Source of the DNA: Pseudomonadota bacterium
GTDB taxonomy: Bacteria; Pseudomonadota; Gammaproteobacteria; Steroidobacterales; Steroidobacteraceae
NCBI GenBank assembly: GCA_021809525.1
Contig: JAKAYU010000013.1
Location: 1 to 33,450, forward strand
DNA: 33,450 nucleotides
Direction: 5' to 3'
This document shows positions 18,885-30,019 of the stretch, piece by piece; position 1 is the stretch's first letter, and each line of letters begins with the position of its first letter. Below the pieces are notes generated by a model. That model was not told the DNA's origin. It saw only the letters and a program-made list of their open reading frames with translations, and did not search any database. The translations under genes and the position numbers were made by a program.

Positions 18885-19340
18885 TTACCCGGCGCGCGGC
18901 GTGCGGGCGGCGTGGTGCGCAGCGGCGCGCACGGCCAACTCGTACCCCAGGGCACCAAAGCCGGAAATCACTCCAAGGGCGATATCGGAGAAATAGGACC
19001 GGTGGCGGAAAGGCTCGCGCGCGTGCGGGTTGGACAGATGCACCTCGATCAGCGGCAGCTGGACCGCCAGCACCGCATCACGCAACGCAACGCTCGTATG
19101 AGTGAATGCCCCGGGGTTGAAGATCAGGCATCCCACCCCCTCGCCGGCGGCCTGATGGATGCGCTCGATGAGCGCATGCTCGGCATTGCTCTGAAAGCAC
19201 AGCAGCTCGCAGCCGTCTTGGCGCGCGCATTCGGCGGCGTGCCGCTCGATCGACTCGAGCGTGTCCGCCCCGTAGATCCCCGGCTCGCGGGTACCGAGCA
19301 GGTTCAGGTTCGGGCCGTTCAGGAGCAACAGGCGTGTCAT
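18885..19340 (-). CDS. aroQ: Type II 3-dehydroquinate dehydratase
   Basis: [28 protein letters not shown]... [17 protein letters not shown]... [20 protein letters not shown]. Confidence 0.97.
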   Translation of the reverse strand: MTRLLLLNGPNLNLLGTREPGIYGADTLESIERHAAECARQDGCELLCFQSNAEHALIERIHQAAGEGVGCLIFNPGAFTHTSVALRDAVLAVQLPLIEVHLSNPHAREPFRHRSYFSDIALGVISGFGALGYELAVRAAAHHAARTPRAG

Positions 19341-19447
19341 GGGGACGTTCAGGAAGCCTCTGCACGGGATGTGCGCGGCAATTTACCCTAATTCCGGCGT
19401 AAATGGGTGGAATTTGTCTCGAACGGACGGGATCAAGCGGTGATCGG

Positions 19448-20152
19448 TCAACTGGAGGCGGTGTTCGCACGCTGCGCGGCCAGCCGTGCGATGCGGGCGG
19501 CGATCTGTCGCCGCGCCGTGGCGAGATCGATCTGGCCGCGGTCCAGGGCGCCGATTTGCTCCAGGATCACACGGGCTTGCGCGGCGCGCAGCCGGCCGAT
19601 TTTGAGGGTGACGATCTGTCCGCGCGCATCGACGAACACCGAGAACGGGAAGACCTCCACCATCCCCAGCGCCCGGATGGCCCGCATCCCGGCGCGCAGG
19701 CCGATCAGCAGAGGATAGCGGATTCCGGCGCGCCGCGCGTAGCGCAGCACGGCGGCCCGCCCGTCCACCGCCACGCCGATGACCTGCACGCCCTGCGGCC
19801 GAGAGCGGCTCAGCTGCTTCAGCAGGGGGATCTCCGCGCGGCACGGTGCGCACCATGGCGCCCAGAAGTTCACCAGCAGCGGCTGGCCGTGCCAGTCGGA
19901 GAAGCGGCGCAGCGCGCCGCGCCGGCCGCGGAAGGTGACATCGGGCAGGGTATCGGGGGCCACCCGCGCGGCTTCGCCCGCGTGTGTCCGGCCGGCGGGC
20001 GCGGCGGCAGGCCGCTGGCGTTGAGTGCGCAGCACCACGGCCCGCGGCGGGAGCGGCTGCTGCAAGGCCCGCAGCGCAAACCCCGCGATTGCGGCGGCGA
20101 GGATCAGCCCCGCGGCGAGCACGCCGCGGCCCACCCTGCGCGCGCGGCTCAT
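19448..20152 (-). CDS. TlpA/ResA-like membrane-anchored thioredoxin
   Basis: N-terminal TM anchor and thioredoxin fold with WCAPC motif (LLVNFWAPWCAPCRAEIPLLKQL). Confidence 0.88.
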   Translation of the reverse strand: MSRARRVGRGVLAAGLILAAAIAGFALRALQQPLPPRAVVLRTQRQRPAAAPAGRTHAGEAARVAPDTLPDVTFRGRRGALRRFSDWHGQPLLVNFWAPWCAPCRAEIPLLKQLSRSRPQGVQVIGVAVDGRAAVLRYARRAGIRYPLLIGLRAGMRAIRALGMVEVFPFSVFVDARGQIVTLKIGRLRAAQARVILEQIGALDRGQIDLATARRQIAARIARLAAQRANTASS

Positions 20153-22074
20153 GCGGACGGCCGCACCGCGAACGCGGCCCGCACCCGTCGCAGGAAGGCC
20201 GTGGCATCCAGGTAGCCCACCACGCGGTATCGGCGCCGCTCATGACCGTCGCGATCGTAAAATGCGACCGTCGGTGGCCCGAAGATGCCGAAGTATCTCA
20301 GCAAGGCCTGGTCGGCCGCGTCGTTCGAGGTGACATCGGCACGCAGCAGCACCGTATGCGCCAGCGCCCGGCGCACCGCGGGGTTGGTGAATGTCGTGGC
20401 CTCCATTTCCTTACAGGAGGTGCACCAATCCGCGTAGAAATCCACCATGACCGTCTGGTGCCGCGCGGCGGCACGGCGCACGGCGCGCTGCAGGCCCGCG
20501 ACTGAGCCGATTGCAGTGAAGCGCAGCGCCGGCGCAGCGCGCGTGTGCTGCAGCGGCGAGAGGGGATTGGTGCCGCCGAGCGCCGCGCCGGTCACCAGGA
20601 CCAGCGCATAGGCCGCGACCAGGCCGCCGGCGAGCGCCGCCGGCCACCGGCCGCGCCGCAGGCGGCGTGCCTGCGAGCCGAGCGCCCAGGCTGCCGCGAG
20701 CGCGGGCACGGCCCACAGCGCGAGCGTCGCGCGCTCAGGTGTGAGCCGCGCGAGCATCCACACCGCTACGCCCAGCAGCATTGCGCCGAAGAGCTTTTTG
20801 ATGAGATCCATCCAGGGGCCAGCCTTCGGCAGCAGCCGTCCGGCCGAGGCGCCGACGGCGAGCAGTGGCGTGCCCATGCCGATGCTGAGCGCGAACAGAG
20901 CTGCGCCCCCGCGCACGATCGCACCCGACTGGCCGATCACGGCCAGGGCGCCGACCAGCGCCGGCGCCACGCAGGTGGTGACGATCAGGGCCGACAGGGC
21001 GCCCATCGCGGCGACGCCCCCAAGGGTTCCCGCGCTGCGCCGGTTGCTGATCTCGGCGAGGCGCGTCTGTAGCGCGGCGGGCATCTGAACCGAGAACGCG
21101 CCCAGCATGGCCACGCCCATCGCCGCGAGCAGCGCCGCGAACGCACCGAGGATCCAGGGCTGCTGGAAGGCGGCCTGAACTTCTGCGCCCGCGGCCGCCG
21201 CTGCGATGCCGGCTAGCGTGTAGGTGAGCGCCATGCCGAGGACGTACGCGCCGGACAGCAGCAGCGATCGGGCGACGCTCAGGGTGCGTCCCCCGGCGAT
21301 CAGCCCGGAAAGAATGGGGATCATCGGCAGGCAGCAGGGCGTGAAGGCCAGCGCGAGGCCCGCCAGATAGAACGCGCCGAGCATTGCGAGGAGGTTCCCG
21401 GAGCGAACCAGTCCGGCGAAGCGGCTCTGGCTCGATGCGCCGGCAGCGTGCACCGCAGCCGGGATCGGCGCAGGGGCTGCCAGGCGTGTCGGGGCGGAGC
21501 CGGCGGCCGCGGCCGGCCCGTGTGCCGCGGCGCTGTCCCCGGCGCCTGCCGCCGGGGGCAGCGCGACGGTGATGGTCTTGGTGATGGGCGGGTAGCACAA
21601 GCCTGCGTCGGCGCAGCCCTGGTAGGTCACCGCCAGCGCCGCATCCCGCGGCGCGGCTGCCGTGCCGCGCAGGACAGTCAGCTCGCCGGTGACGGCGATT
21701 CGGTAGATCTGCTCGCGGCCGAAGTACGGGTCGACTTTGATGATGCCCTTCGGCAGGGTGAACGCCCCGATCGCAGTGCCCGAGAGCGCCTTGACGTGTA
21801 TCCGGCTGCGGTAGAGATAGAAGCCGGGCCGGATGGCCCATGAGAGCCGGATCCGGTGCGCGCCCGGTGAGGCTTTCAAATGAAAGACCTGATCCGGCGG
21901 GGGGAATTTGCTGCCGCCGCTCTGGGCAGCCCCGAGGGCGGTGAGCACGGCGCTCGAGAGGGACGGCGGGCTGGCGGCCCGCGCCAGAGCGACCAGACAG
22001 GGCAGCAGCGCCAGCACCGCCAGCAGGGTGCGTCCCCGACGCCAGCTCGGATTTAATCTCGACCGTATCGTCAC
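20149..22074 (-). CDS. dsbD: Thiol:disulfide interchange protein DsbD
   Basis: N-terminal domain with GCADAGLCYPP, multi-TM central domain (FTPCCLPMIPILSGLIAGG), C-terminal thioredoxin FYADWCTSCKEMEATTF. Likely GTG start at 22074 overlapping the cutA stop; ORF opens at 22098. Confidence 0.95.
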   Translation of the reverse strand: MTIRSRLNPSWRRGRTLLAVLALLPCLVALARAASPPSLSSAVLTALGAAQSGGSKFPPPDQVFHLKASPGAHRIRLSWAIRPGFYLYRSRIHVKALSGTAIGAFTLPKGIIKVDPYFGREQIYRIAVTGELTVLRGTAAAPRDAALAVTYQGCADAGLCYPPITKTITVALPPAAGAGDSAAAHGPAAAAGSAPTRLAAPAPIPAAVHAAGASSQSRFAGLVRSGNLLAMLGAFYLAGLALAFTPCCLPMIPILSGLIAGGRTLSVARSLLLSGAYVLGMALTYTLAGIAAAAAGAEVQAAFQQPWILGAFAALLAAMGVAMLGAFSVQMPAALQTRLAEISNRRSAGTLGGVAAMGALSALIVTTCVAPALVGALAVIGQSGAIVRGGAALFALSIGMGTPLLAVGASAGRLLPKAGPWMDLIKKLFGAMLLGVAVWMLARLTPERATLALWAVPALAAAWALGSQARRLRRGRWPAALAGGLVAAYALVLVTGAALGGTNPLSPLQHTRAAPALRFTAIGSVAGLQRAVRRAAARHQTVMVDFYADWCTSCKEMEATTFTNPAVRRALAHTVLLRADVTSNDAADQALLRYFGIFGPPTVAFYDRDGHERRRYRVVGYLDATAFLRRVRAAFAVRPSA

Positions 22075-22400
22075 GGCCCCACCTCGGTGCCCAGCCACGA
22101 CAGGTAGGCGGCCGAACCGGCGGTGATCGGCAGCGCGATGATTTCCGGCACGTCGTAAGGATGCAGCGATTTGAGGCGCATTTCGAGCTCCGCGAAGCGG
22201 CTGCCCACGGTTTTGATGAGCAGGAGCACCTCCGGTTCATCTTCGATGCGGCCCTGCCAGCGGTACGTCGAGCGCACCGCCTGGCGGCTCACGCAGGCGG
22301 CGAGCCGGGACTCGATGAGTTCCCCGGCGATGCGTATCGCGCTTGCCTCGTCCGGGCAGGTGGTCAGGACCACGAGAGATTCGGGCATGCGTTCGGCCAT
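22071..22400 (-). CDS. cutA: Divalent-cation tolerance protein CutA
   Basis: VVLTTCPDEASAIRIAGELIESRLAACVSRQAVRSTYRWQGRIEDEPEVLLLIKT... LHPYDVPEIIALPI. Confidence 0.95.
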   Translation of the reverse strand: MAERMPESLVVLTTCPDEASAIRIAGELIESRLAACVSRQAVRSTYRWQGRIEDEPEVLLLIKTVGSRFAELEMRLKSLHPYDVPEIIALPITAGSAAYLSWLGTEVGP

Positions 22401-22498
22401 GGCTCAAAAACTCATTCTAATGCGTCCGGGCGGCGGGCACCTCAGGGTTGTCCGCAGGGCTTCGTCCCCGGCGGCGCAAAAAAAAGCCCTCCACAGGG

Positions 22499-22526
22499 TT
22501 GAAAAACGGCGTCGCCTACCTATTAT
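22499..22526 (+). promoter_or_regulatory. Candidate promoter of groESL (TTGAAA-N16-TATTAT)
   Basis: TTGAAA at 22499-22504 and TATTAT at 22521-22526, 16-bp spacer, ~80 bp upstream of groES and touching the CIRCE-like repeat. Confidence 0.6.
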
Positions 22527-22554
22527 TAGCAGCCACGCGGGTAGAGTGCTAATA
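22524..22554. promoter_or_regulatory. CIRCE-like HrcA operator upstream of groESL
   Basis: TATTAGCAGCC-N9-GAGTGCTAATA. Right arm is an exact CIRCE half site (GAGTGCTAA); left arm matches TTAGCACTC at 7/9; spacer exactly 9 nt. Confidence 0.85.
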
Positions 22555-22606
22555 GCTCTCTCGCGGCTTTAACTTAACCCATTCGTGTCCTTAAGGAGCG
22601 TTCACC

Positions 22607-24554
<1,948 letters not shown>

Positions 24555-24559
24555 GGACC

Positions 24560-24650
24560 CCTCTAAAGAGGTATCGATTCCAGCGGAGGGAATCGCTAAG
24601 ATGACAACATCGGTTAGGGATTGTGCCCGACCCCAAAGCGGGGACAATCC
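24560..24650 (+). other. Tandem RNA hairpins in the groEL 3' region (possible structured UTR or ncRNA)
   Basis: Hairpin 1 CCTC-TAAA-GAGG (24560-24571); hairpin 2 CGATTCC-N7-GGAATCG (24575-24595); hairpin 3 GGATTGT-[GCCCGA]-CCCC-AAAGC-GGGG-ACAATCC (24618-24650). Confidence 0.5.
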
Positions 24651-24693
24651 TGAAAGACGCGGATCAAGACCCCCCTATTCCGCGCAATCCTCT

Positions 24694-24723
24694 AAGCCCC
24701 GCAACTCGCGGGGCTTTTTTTTT
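24694..24723 (+). terminator. Rho-independent terminator downstream of groEL
   Basis: AAGCCCCGC-AACTC-GCGGGGCTT perfect 9-bp stem followed by a T-run to 24723. Confidence 0.95.
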
Positions 24724-24828
24724 GGTTCTTCACCCAATTCCGGGGGCGCGGCCGGTGTTGTCTGTATCCAACGATCCCAGGTTGCCGTGGCCTGCAATCC
24801 GGATCGGTTTGCGGCAGTATGATGTCGC

Positions 24829-27684
24829 ATGAGCGCCGAGCTTGACGCGTGCGTACAACGGTCGCTGGAGGCCCTGGAGGCGGCTGCGCCGGGTCTGCGT
24901 GCGGCGCTGATGCCGCAGGTAGCGCAGAGCCTGCCGCGCGTGTTCGCGGCGAGCGACTTCGTGGCCGAGGCGTGCGCCCGCGATGCCCAACTGCTCCCCG
25001 ATCTGCTCACGCGCTTCGGGCTCGAGCGGCCGCTCGAGCCGCTCGAGCCGGCGCGCCGCGCGCCGCCGCCGGCGGACAGCGAGCCGCAGATGCTGACGGC
25101 GCTGCGCCGCTGGCGCCGCCGTGAGCTGGTGCGTATCGCCTGGCGCGCCCTTGCCGGCTGGGCCGACATCGAGGAGAGCCTGCGGGAGTCCTCCGAGTTC
25201 GCCGAGGCGGCGATCGCGGTCTGCCTCGAGTACGCGCGGCGAGAGCTCACCACGCGGTTCGGCGAGCCGCGCGGCCCGGACGGCGAGGTGCAGTCGCTGG
25301 TGGTGCTCGCCATGGGCAAGCTCGGCGGCCGGGAGCTGAACTTCTCTTCCGACGTCGATCTGGTGCTGCTTTTTCCCGAGCACGGCGAGACCGACGGCGC
25401 CCGAGCGATCAGCAACGAGGAGTTCTTCACGCGGCTCGCTCAGGGAATGATCCGACTGTTGGAGTCCCCGACGCACGAGGGCATCGTGCTGCGGGTGGAT
25501 ATGCGCCTGCGGCCGTTCGGCGACAGCGGGCCGTTGGTGACGAGCTTCGCGGCGCTGGAGGATTATCTGCCGCTGCACGGCCGCGACTGGGAACGCTACG
25601 CGTATGTCAAGGCGCGGCCGCTCATCGGCGAGGAGCGCTTCGCCGAGCTGAGGGCCGCATCGCTGCGGCCGTTCGTCTACCGCCGTTATCTCGATTACGG
25701 CGTGTTCGAAAGTCTGCGCGATATGAAGGCGCTCATCGAGCGGGAGGTGGCGCGCCGTGAGCTCGCCGATGACGTCAAGCTCGGCCCAGGCGGCATCCGC
25801 GAGATCGAGTTCATCGCCCAGACCTTCCAGCTCATCCGCGGCGGACGCGATCCGCAGCTGCAGACGCCCTCGCTGCTCGCGGCGCTGGCACTGCTTGGGA
25901 CGGGCCGGATCCTGCCCGAGGCGCAGGTTGCGGAACTGACCGACGCCTACCGGTATCTGCGCCGCGTGGAGAACGCCCTGCAGATGCTCACCGACGCGCA
26001 GACCCATCAGCTGCCCCAGGAGGCCCTTGCCCGCGAGCGCATCGCCGTGGCGCTCGGCGAGCCCGACTGGACGGCGCTACAGCGCACGCTGCAGCGGCAC
26101 CGGCAGCACGTCGCCCGGCACTTCCGCCGGCTGCTATTCGGCGGCAGGGAAACCCCCCGCCGCGGCGTGAAGCTCGACCTTGGCCGGGCCTGGGACGATG
26201 CGGCCGAAACCGCCTCGCTCACCGAGTCGCTCGCCGAAGCGGGCTTTGCCGCCCCCGGCGAGGCGGCCCAGAGGCTGCTCGAGCTGCGTGCCTCGACGCT
26301 GGTGCGCAAGCTCGATGAAGCCGGCCGGCATCGTCTGCAGGTGCTGCTCGGGCCTCTGCTCGCGGACGTTGCCGCGGGCAGTGCGGGCGCGCAGGAGCAG
26401 CTGACGGTGCTGCGGCGGATCCTGTCGATCCTCGAGGCGATGGGCAAGCGTTCGGCCTACTTCGCGCTGCTCAGCGAGAGTCCCGCAGTGCGCGTGCGGC
26501 TGGTGGAGATCTGCCGGCGGGGCGAGTTCCTCGCGCGGCAGATCGCTGCCTACCCGCTGCTGCTCGATGAGTTCATCGACGAGAGCGCCTTCGAGGCGCT
26601 GCCGGGGCGCGAGGCGCTCGAGCGTGAGCTCGATGCCGCCCTGGAGCGGGCCGAGCAGGACGATCCGGAGCGCCAGGTCGAGGCGCTGTGCCACTTTCAG
26701 CGCGCGGCGCTGTTCCGGGTGGCGGTCGCGGACCTCTCCGGCCGGCTGCCCGTGATGCGCGTCAGCGACCGGCTGACCGAGCTCGCCGAGATCATCCTGG
26801 ATCGGGCCATCGAGCTCGGCTGGCGGCAGATCACCGCGCAGTTCGGTGTGCCGTGCTGCGGCGAGGAGCGCCGGCCGGTGCACGTCTGCGCCATCGGTTA
26901 CGGCAAGCTCGGCGGCATGGAGCTCGGCTACGGCTCGGATCTGGATCTGGTGTTCGTGCACGACTCGCGCGGCGAGCGGCAGGAGACCGTCGGCGCGCAC
27001 CCCATCGACAACCAGGTGTTCTTCGTGCGCCTCGTGCAGCGCGTGGTCCACCTGCTCACCATGCACTCGGCGGCCGGCCGGCTGTACGAGATCGACGTGC
27101 GGCTGCGGCCGAGCGGCAAGGGTGGGCTGCTGGTGACGCAGATCGATGCCTTCGCCGAGTATCAGCGGCACGAGGCGTGGACCTGGGAGCATCAAGCGCT
27201 GCTGCATGCGCGCGCCGTGGCCGGCTCACGCGAGCTGTGCGGGGAGTTCGAGCGCATCCGGCTCGAGGTACTGCGCTTCAGCGTACGCCGCGAGCAGCTG
27301 CGCGAGGATGTGCGCGCGATGCGCGAGCGGATGCGCCGCGAGCGCTCCCGCAGCGAGCCGCTCTGGATGGATTTGAAGAACGATGCAGGCGGAATCGCCG
27401 ATATCGAGTTCCTCGCCCAGTACTGGGCGCTGAGGTGGGCCCGCGAATACCCGCCGGTGGCACTCTACGCCGATACCATCCGGCAGCTCGAGTCGGTGGC
27501 CTCGGCGAACCTGGTGCCCCAGGAGACCGTCGACCGTCTGACCGCGGCGTACCGGGCCTACCGGACCTGCCGGCATCATCTGGCGCTCGCGGGCTCCCGC
27601 GAGGAGCGGGTCCCGGCCGCGCAGTTCGCCGCCGAGCGTGCCGCAGTGAGCGCCATCTGGACAGACACATTCGGTGGTCGGTAG
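24829..27684 (+). CDS. glnE: Bifunctional glutamine synthetase adenylyltransferase/adenylyl-removing enzyme
   Basis: Two nucleotidyltransferase repeats: VLAMGKLGGRELNFSSDVDLVLLF and GYGKLGGMELGYGSDLDLVFVHD; DMRLRPFGDSGPLV and DVRLRPSGKGGLLV motifs. Confidence 0.96.
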   Translation: MSAELDACVQRSLEALEAAAPGLRAALMPQVAQSLPRVFAASDFVAEACARDAQLLPDLLTRFGLERPLEPLEPARRAPPPADSEPQMLTALRRWRRRELVRIAWRALAGWADIEESLRESSEFAEAAIAVCLEYARRELTTRFGEPRGPDGEVQSLVVLAMGKLGGRELNFSSDVDLVLLFPEHGETDGARAISNEEFFTRLAQGMIRLLESPTHEGIVLRVDMRLRPFGDSGPLVTSFAALEDYLPLHGRDWERYAYVKARPLIGEERFAELRAASLRPFVYRRYLDYGVFESLRDMKALIEREVARRELADDVKLGPGGIREIEFIAQTFQLIRGGRDPQLQTPSLLAALALLGTGRILPEAQVAELTDAYRYLRRVENALQMLTDAQTHQLPQEALARERIAVALGEPDWTALQRTLQRHRQHVARHFRRLLFGGRETPRRGVKLDLGRAWDDAAETASLTESLAEAGFAAPGEAAQRLLELRASTLVRKLDEAGRHRLQVLLGPLLADVAAGSAGAQEQLTVLRRILSILEAMGKRSAYFALLSESPAVRVRLVEICRRGEFLARQIAAYPLLLDEFIDESAFEALPGREALERELDAALERAEQDDPERQVEALCHFQRAALFRVAVADLSGRLPVMRVSDRLTELAEIILDRAIELGWRQITAQFGVPCCGEERRPVHVCAIGYGKLGGMELGYGSDLDLVFVHDSRGERQETVGAHPIDNQVFFVRLVQRVVHLLTMHSAAGRLYEIDVRLRPSGKGGLLVTQIDAFAEYQRHEAWTWEHQALLHARAVAGSRELCGEFERIRLEVLRFSVRREQLREDVRAMRERMRRERSRSEPLWMDLKNDAGGIADIEFLAQYWALRWAREYPPVALYADTIRQLESVASANLVPQETVDRLTAAYRAYRTCRHHLALAGSREERVPAAQFAAERAAVSAIWTDTFGGR

Positions 27685-27707
27685 GGCGAGAGGCAGCGCC
27701 CGGCCGG

Positions 27708-27713
27708 TATAAT
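27708..27713 (+). promoter_or_regulatory. Candidate -10 element TATAAT upstream of the zf-CHCC gene
   Basis: Perfect TATAAT hexamer in GC-rich sequence between glnE and the small ORF; no convincing -35 seen. Confidence 0.4.
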
Positions 27714-27750
27714 GGCCGCTTCATCGAACCTTCGCCCGCAAGGAATTGAC

Positions 27751-27948
27751 ATGGCCGCAGCCGCGCAGCCCCTGATTCAGCCGAACGCCCAGCATCACTA
27801 CGAGGTGGGGGTCGAAGACCTGCCGCTGTCCTGCCCGATGCCGCAGATGCAGCTGTGGAATTCCCACCCCAAGGTGTACCTGCCGATCGAGGCGAGCGGC
27901 TGGGCCAAGTGCCCGTACTGCGGGGCGGAGTACACCCTGCGACGCTGA
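27751..27948 (+). CDS. Small zinc-finger (zf-CHCC) protein, NDUFS6-like
   Basis: ATG at 27751 in ORF 27712..27948; HHYEVGVEDLPLSCPMPQMQLWNSHPKVYLPIEASGWAKCPYCGAEYTL has the conserved C/H/C/C pattern. Confidence 0.85.
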   Translation: MAAAAQPLIQPNAQHHYEVGVEDLPLSCPMPQMQLWNSHPKVYLPIEASGWAKCPYCGAEYTLRR

Positions 27949-27954
27949 GCGGCC

Positions 27955-29229
27955 TCAGCGGCCCGCCTCGCGAAGCTGCGCGCCGATCAGGGCGAGCAGC
28001 CGCTCGAGTGCGCCGCGATTTTCGGCGACCGCGCTGCGGCCGAGGGCGCCGATGCGCGCCCGCTCCCCGGGCTCGGCAAGCCAGGTGATCAGGCACTCGG
28101 TGAGCTCCTGCGCGTCGTGCACGAGCCGTGCCGCACCGCTCGCCAGGAGCAGCTGCGCGACGTCCGCGGCATTGAACTGATGGGGCCCGGTGGCGATCGG
28201 CAGGCCGAGCGCGGCAGGCTCCAGGAGATTGTGGCCGCCCACCGGCGAGAGACTCCCGCCCACGAAAGCGGCATCCGCCGCCGCATAGAAATCCAGCAAC
28301 TCGCCGAGCGTATCGAGCAGGACCACCGCCGCGTGCGCGCTGGCTGCGGCATCGGGTGAGCGCGAGTGGCGCACGCAAGCCACGCCTTGTGCGGCGAGCG
28401 CGGCCGCGACGCTCTCGAAACGCTGCGGATGGCGCGGGGCCAGCACCAGCAGCGCCTCCGGCAGCACCTCACGCACCCGGCGGTGGGCGGCGATCACCAC
28501 GGCCTCCTCGCCCTCATGGGTGCTGCCGGCGACCCACAGGGGACGCCCCGGAGCGTACCGCTCCCGCAGCCGCCCGCCGCGCGCGCCGATGTCCGGCGGC
28601 AGGGCGCAATCGAACTTGAGATTGCCCGTGACCTGCGTCCGGTCGGCCTCGGCGCCGATGGCGCGGAAGCGTTCGGCATCCGCCTCGCTCTGGGCTGCCA
28701 CGATGGCCCCGCGCAGCGCAGTGCGGAACAGCGCGCCGAAGCGCCGGTAGCGGCGCGCCGAGCGGCTCGAGAGACGCGCACTGGCGATGATCAGCGGTAT
28801 GCCGCGGCGCCGGCAGTGTCCGTAGAGCGTCGGCCACAGCTCCGTCTCCAGGATGATCGCGAGCCGCGGGCGCGTGCGCTCGAGAAAACGGCGCACCGGG
28901 CCCGGCAGGTCGTAGGGCAGGTAGCGCACGGTGACATCCGAGCCGAGCGTGACGGCGCGCGCCGCTCCGGTCGGCGTGAACGCGGTCACCAGGATCGGCA
29001 GGTCCGGCCAGCGCGCGCGAACGGCGCTGACCAGCGCCCCGGCCGGCCGCATCTCGCCGACCGATGCGGCATGGATCCACAGCGGCTCGCCCGGCACCGG
29101 CGGGCCGAAGCCGAAACGCTGCGCGAGGCGCGGGGCACGCGGGTCGCGGGCCCCGCGCGAGCGCGCCGCCAGCATTGCGGCGTGCACTGGCGCGGCCAGG
29201 TACACCACGAGCAGATACAGCCAGCGCAC
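27955..29229 (-). CDS. waaA: 3-deoxy-D-manno-octulosonic acid (Kdo) transferase
   Basis: GEPLWIHAASVGEMRPAGALVSAVR... VTAFTPTGAARA... ILETELWPTLYGHCRRRGIPLIIASARLSSRSARRYRR... FVGGSLSPVGGHNLLEPAALGLPIATGPH; probable GTG start at 29229. Confidence 0.95.
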   Translation of the reverse strand: MRWLYLLVVYLAAPVHAAMLAARSRGARDPRAPRLAQRFGFGPPVPGEPLWIHAASVGEMRPAGALVSAVRARWPDLPILVTAFTPTGAARAVTLGSDVTVRYLPYDLPGPVRRFLERTRPRLAIILETELWPTLYGHCRRRGIPLIIASARLSSRSARRYRRFGALFRTALRGAIVAAQSEADAERFRAIGAEADRTQVTGNLKFDCALPPDIGARGGRLRERYAPGRPLWVAGSTHEGEEAVVIAAHRRVREVLPEALLVLAPRHPQRFESVAAALAAQGVACVRHSRSPDAAASAHAAVVLLDTLGELLDFYAAADAAFVGGSLSPVGGHNLLEPAALGLPIATGPHQFNAADVAQLLLASGAARLVHDAQELTECLITWLAEPGERARIGALGRSAVAENRGALERLLALIGAQLREAGR

Positions 29230-29987
29230 TACGGCGCCTGCGCCGAGTGCTGCGGCTGCGAGTGGTAGCCGCCGAGCAACGCGTGCCAGTCCGCTTCGGT
29301 GAAGCGCGCGGCCGGCAGGGCATAGGTGACCTTTTCCAGCGAGCGGCGCAGCCGTACCAGATTGCCGTCGCGCCACAGGCCATCGGGCCGCAGCCGGCAG
29401 CGATCGAAATCCACTAAGTAAACCGACTCGGCGCCGAGCAGCACGTTGTGCGCGTTGAGATCGGCGTGATCGACGCCCAAGTCATGAAAGCGGCGGATGC
29501 ACCGCCCGATCGAGATCCACGTGAGCAGCGGCAGAGGCGCTTCCTGCAGCGCGGCGGTGAGCGGCTTCGTGGCGGGCAGCCGCTCGGTGATGATGTCGCC
29601 GCGGTAGTACCGGCCCTCGCGCAGATAGCGCGCGGCGATCGGCATGGGCACCGGCAGTCCCGCGCGGTGTAGCCGATGGGTGAGCAGCCACTCGGCGAAT
29701 GGCCGCGCGCTTTGCTCGTCGTGCCAGAGGTAGCGGTCGCCATACAGCCGCGCGATGAGTCCCCCGCGCCGGTAGTGACGCAGCACCAGCTCGCGTCCCT
29801 CGACTTGCACGAAATGGGTCGTGCCGCGGCCGCGCGCGGTACCGAGCAGCCGGCCCTGCGCGACCCAGTACTGTGCCTCGAACCACTCCGGCTGCCAATT
29901 GCGGGCCAGGGCCGCGTTGTATAGCATGGCGCCGCCCGCGATGGGCACATGCTTCACCAAAGGCCCGAGCGGCCAGTTTGCGCTCAC
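29229..29987 (-). CDS. kdkA: 3-deoxy-D-manno-octulosonic acid kinase
   Basis: GRGTTHFVQVEGRELVLRHYRRGGLIARLYGDRYLW... RFHDLGVDHADLNAHNVLL...VYLVDFDRCRLR; kinase-like catalytic motifs; adjacent to waaA. Start may be internal (e.g. 29927). Confidence 0.9.
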   Translation of the reverse strand: MSANWPLGPLVKHVPIAGGAMLYNAALARNWQPEWFEAQYWVAQGRLLGTARGRGTTHFVQVEGRELVLRHYRRGGLIARLYGDRYLWHDEQSARPFAEWLLTHRLHRAGLPVPMPIAARYLREGRYYRGDIITERLPATKPLTAALQEAPLPLLTWISIGRCIRRFHDLGVDHADLNAHNVLLGAESVYLVDFDRCRLRPDGLWRDGNLVRLRRSLEKVTYALPAARFTEADWHALLGGYHSQPQHSAQAP

Positions 29988-30019
29988 CGGATCGCGCTCC
30001 TCACTCCAGCTCCCCCGTG

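Noticed and set aside
22476-22500. Possible minus-strand terminator (CCCTGTGGAGGG followed by T-run)
   Set aside because: Stem of only 4 bp and no minus-strand gene ends upstream of it; it lies between the divergent cutA and groES.
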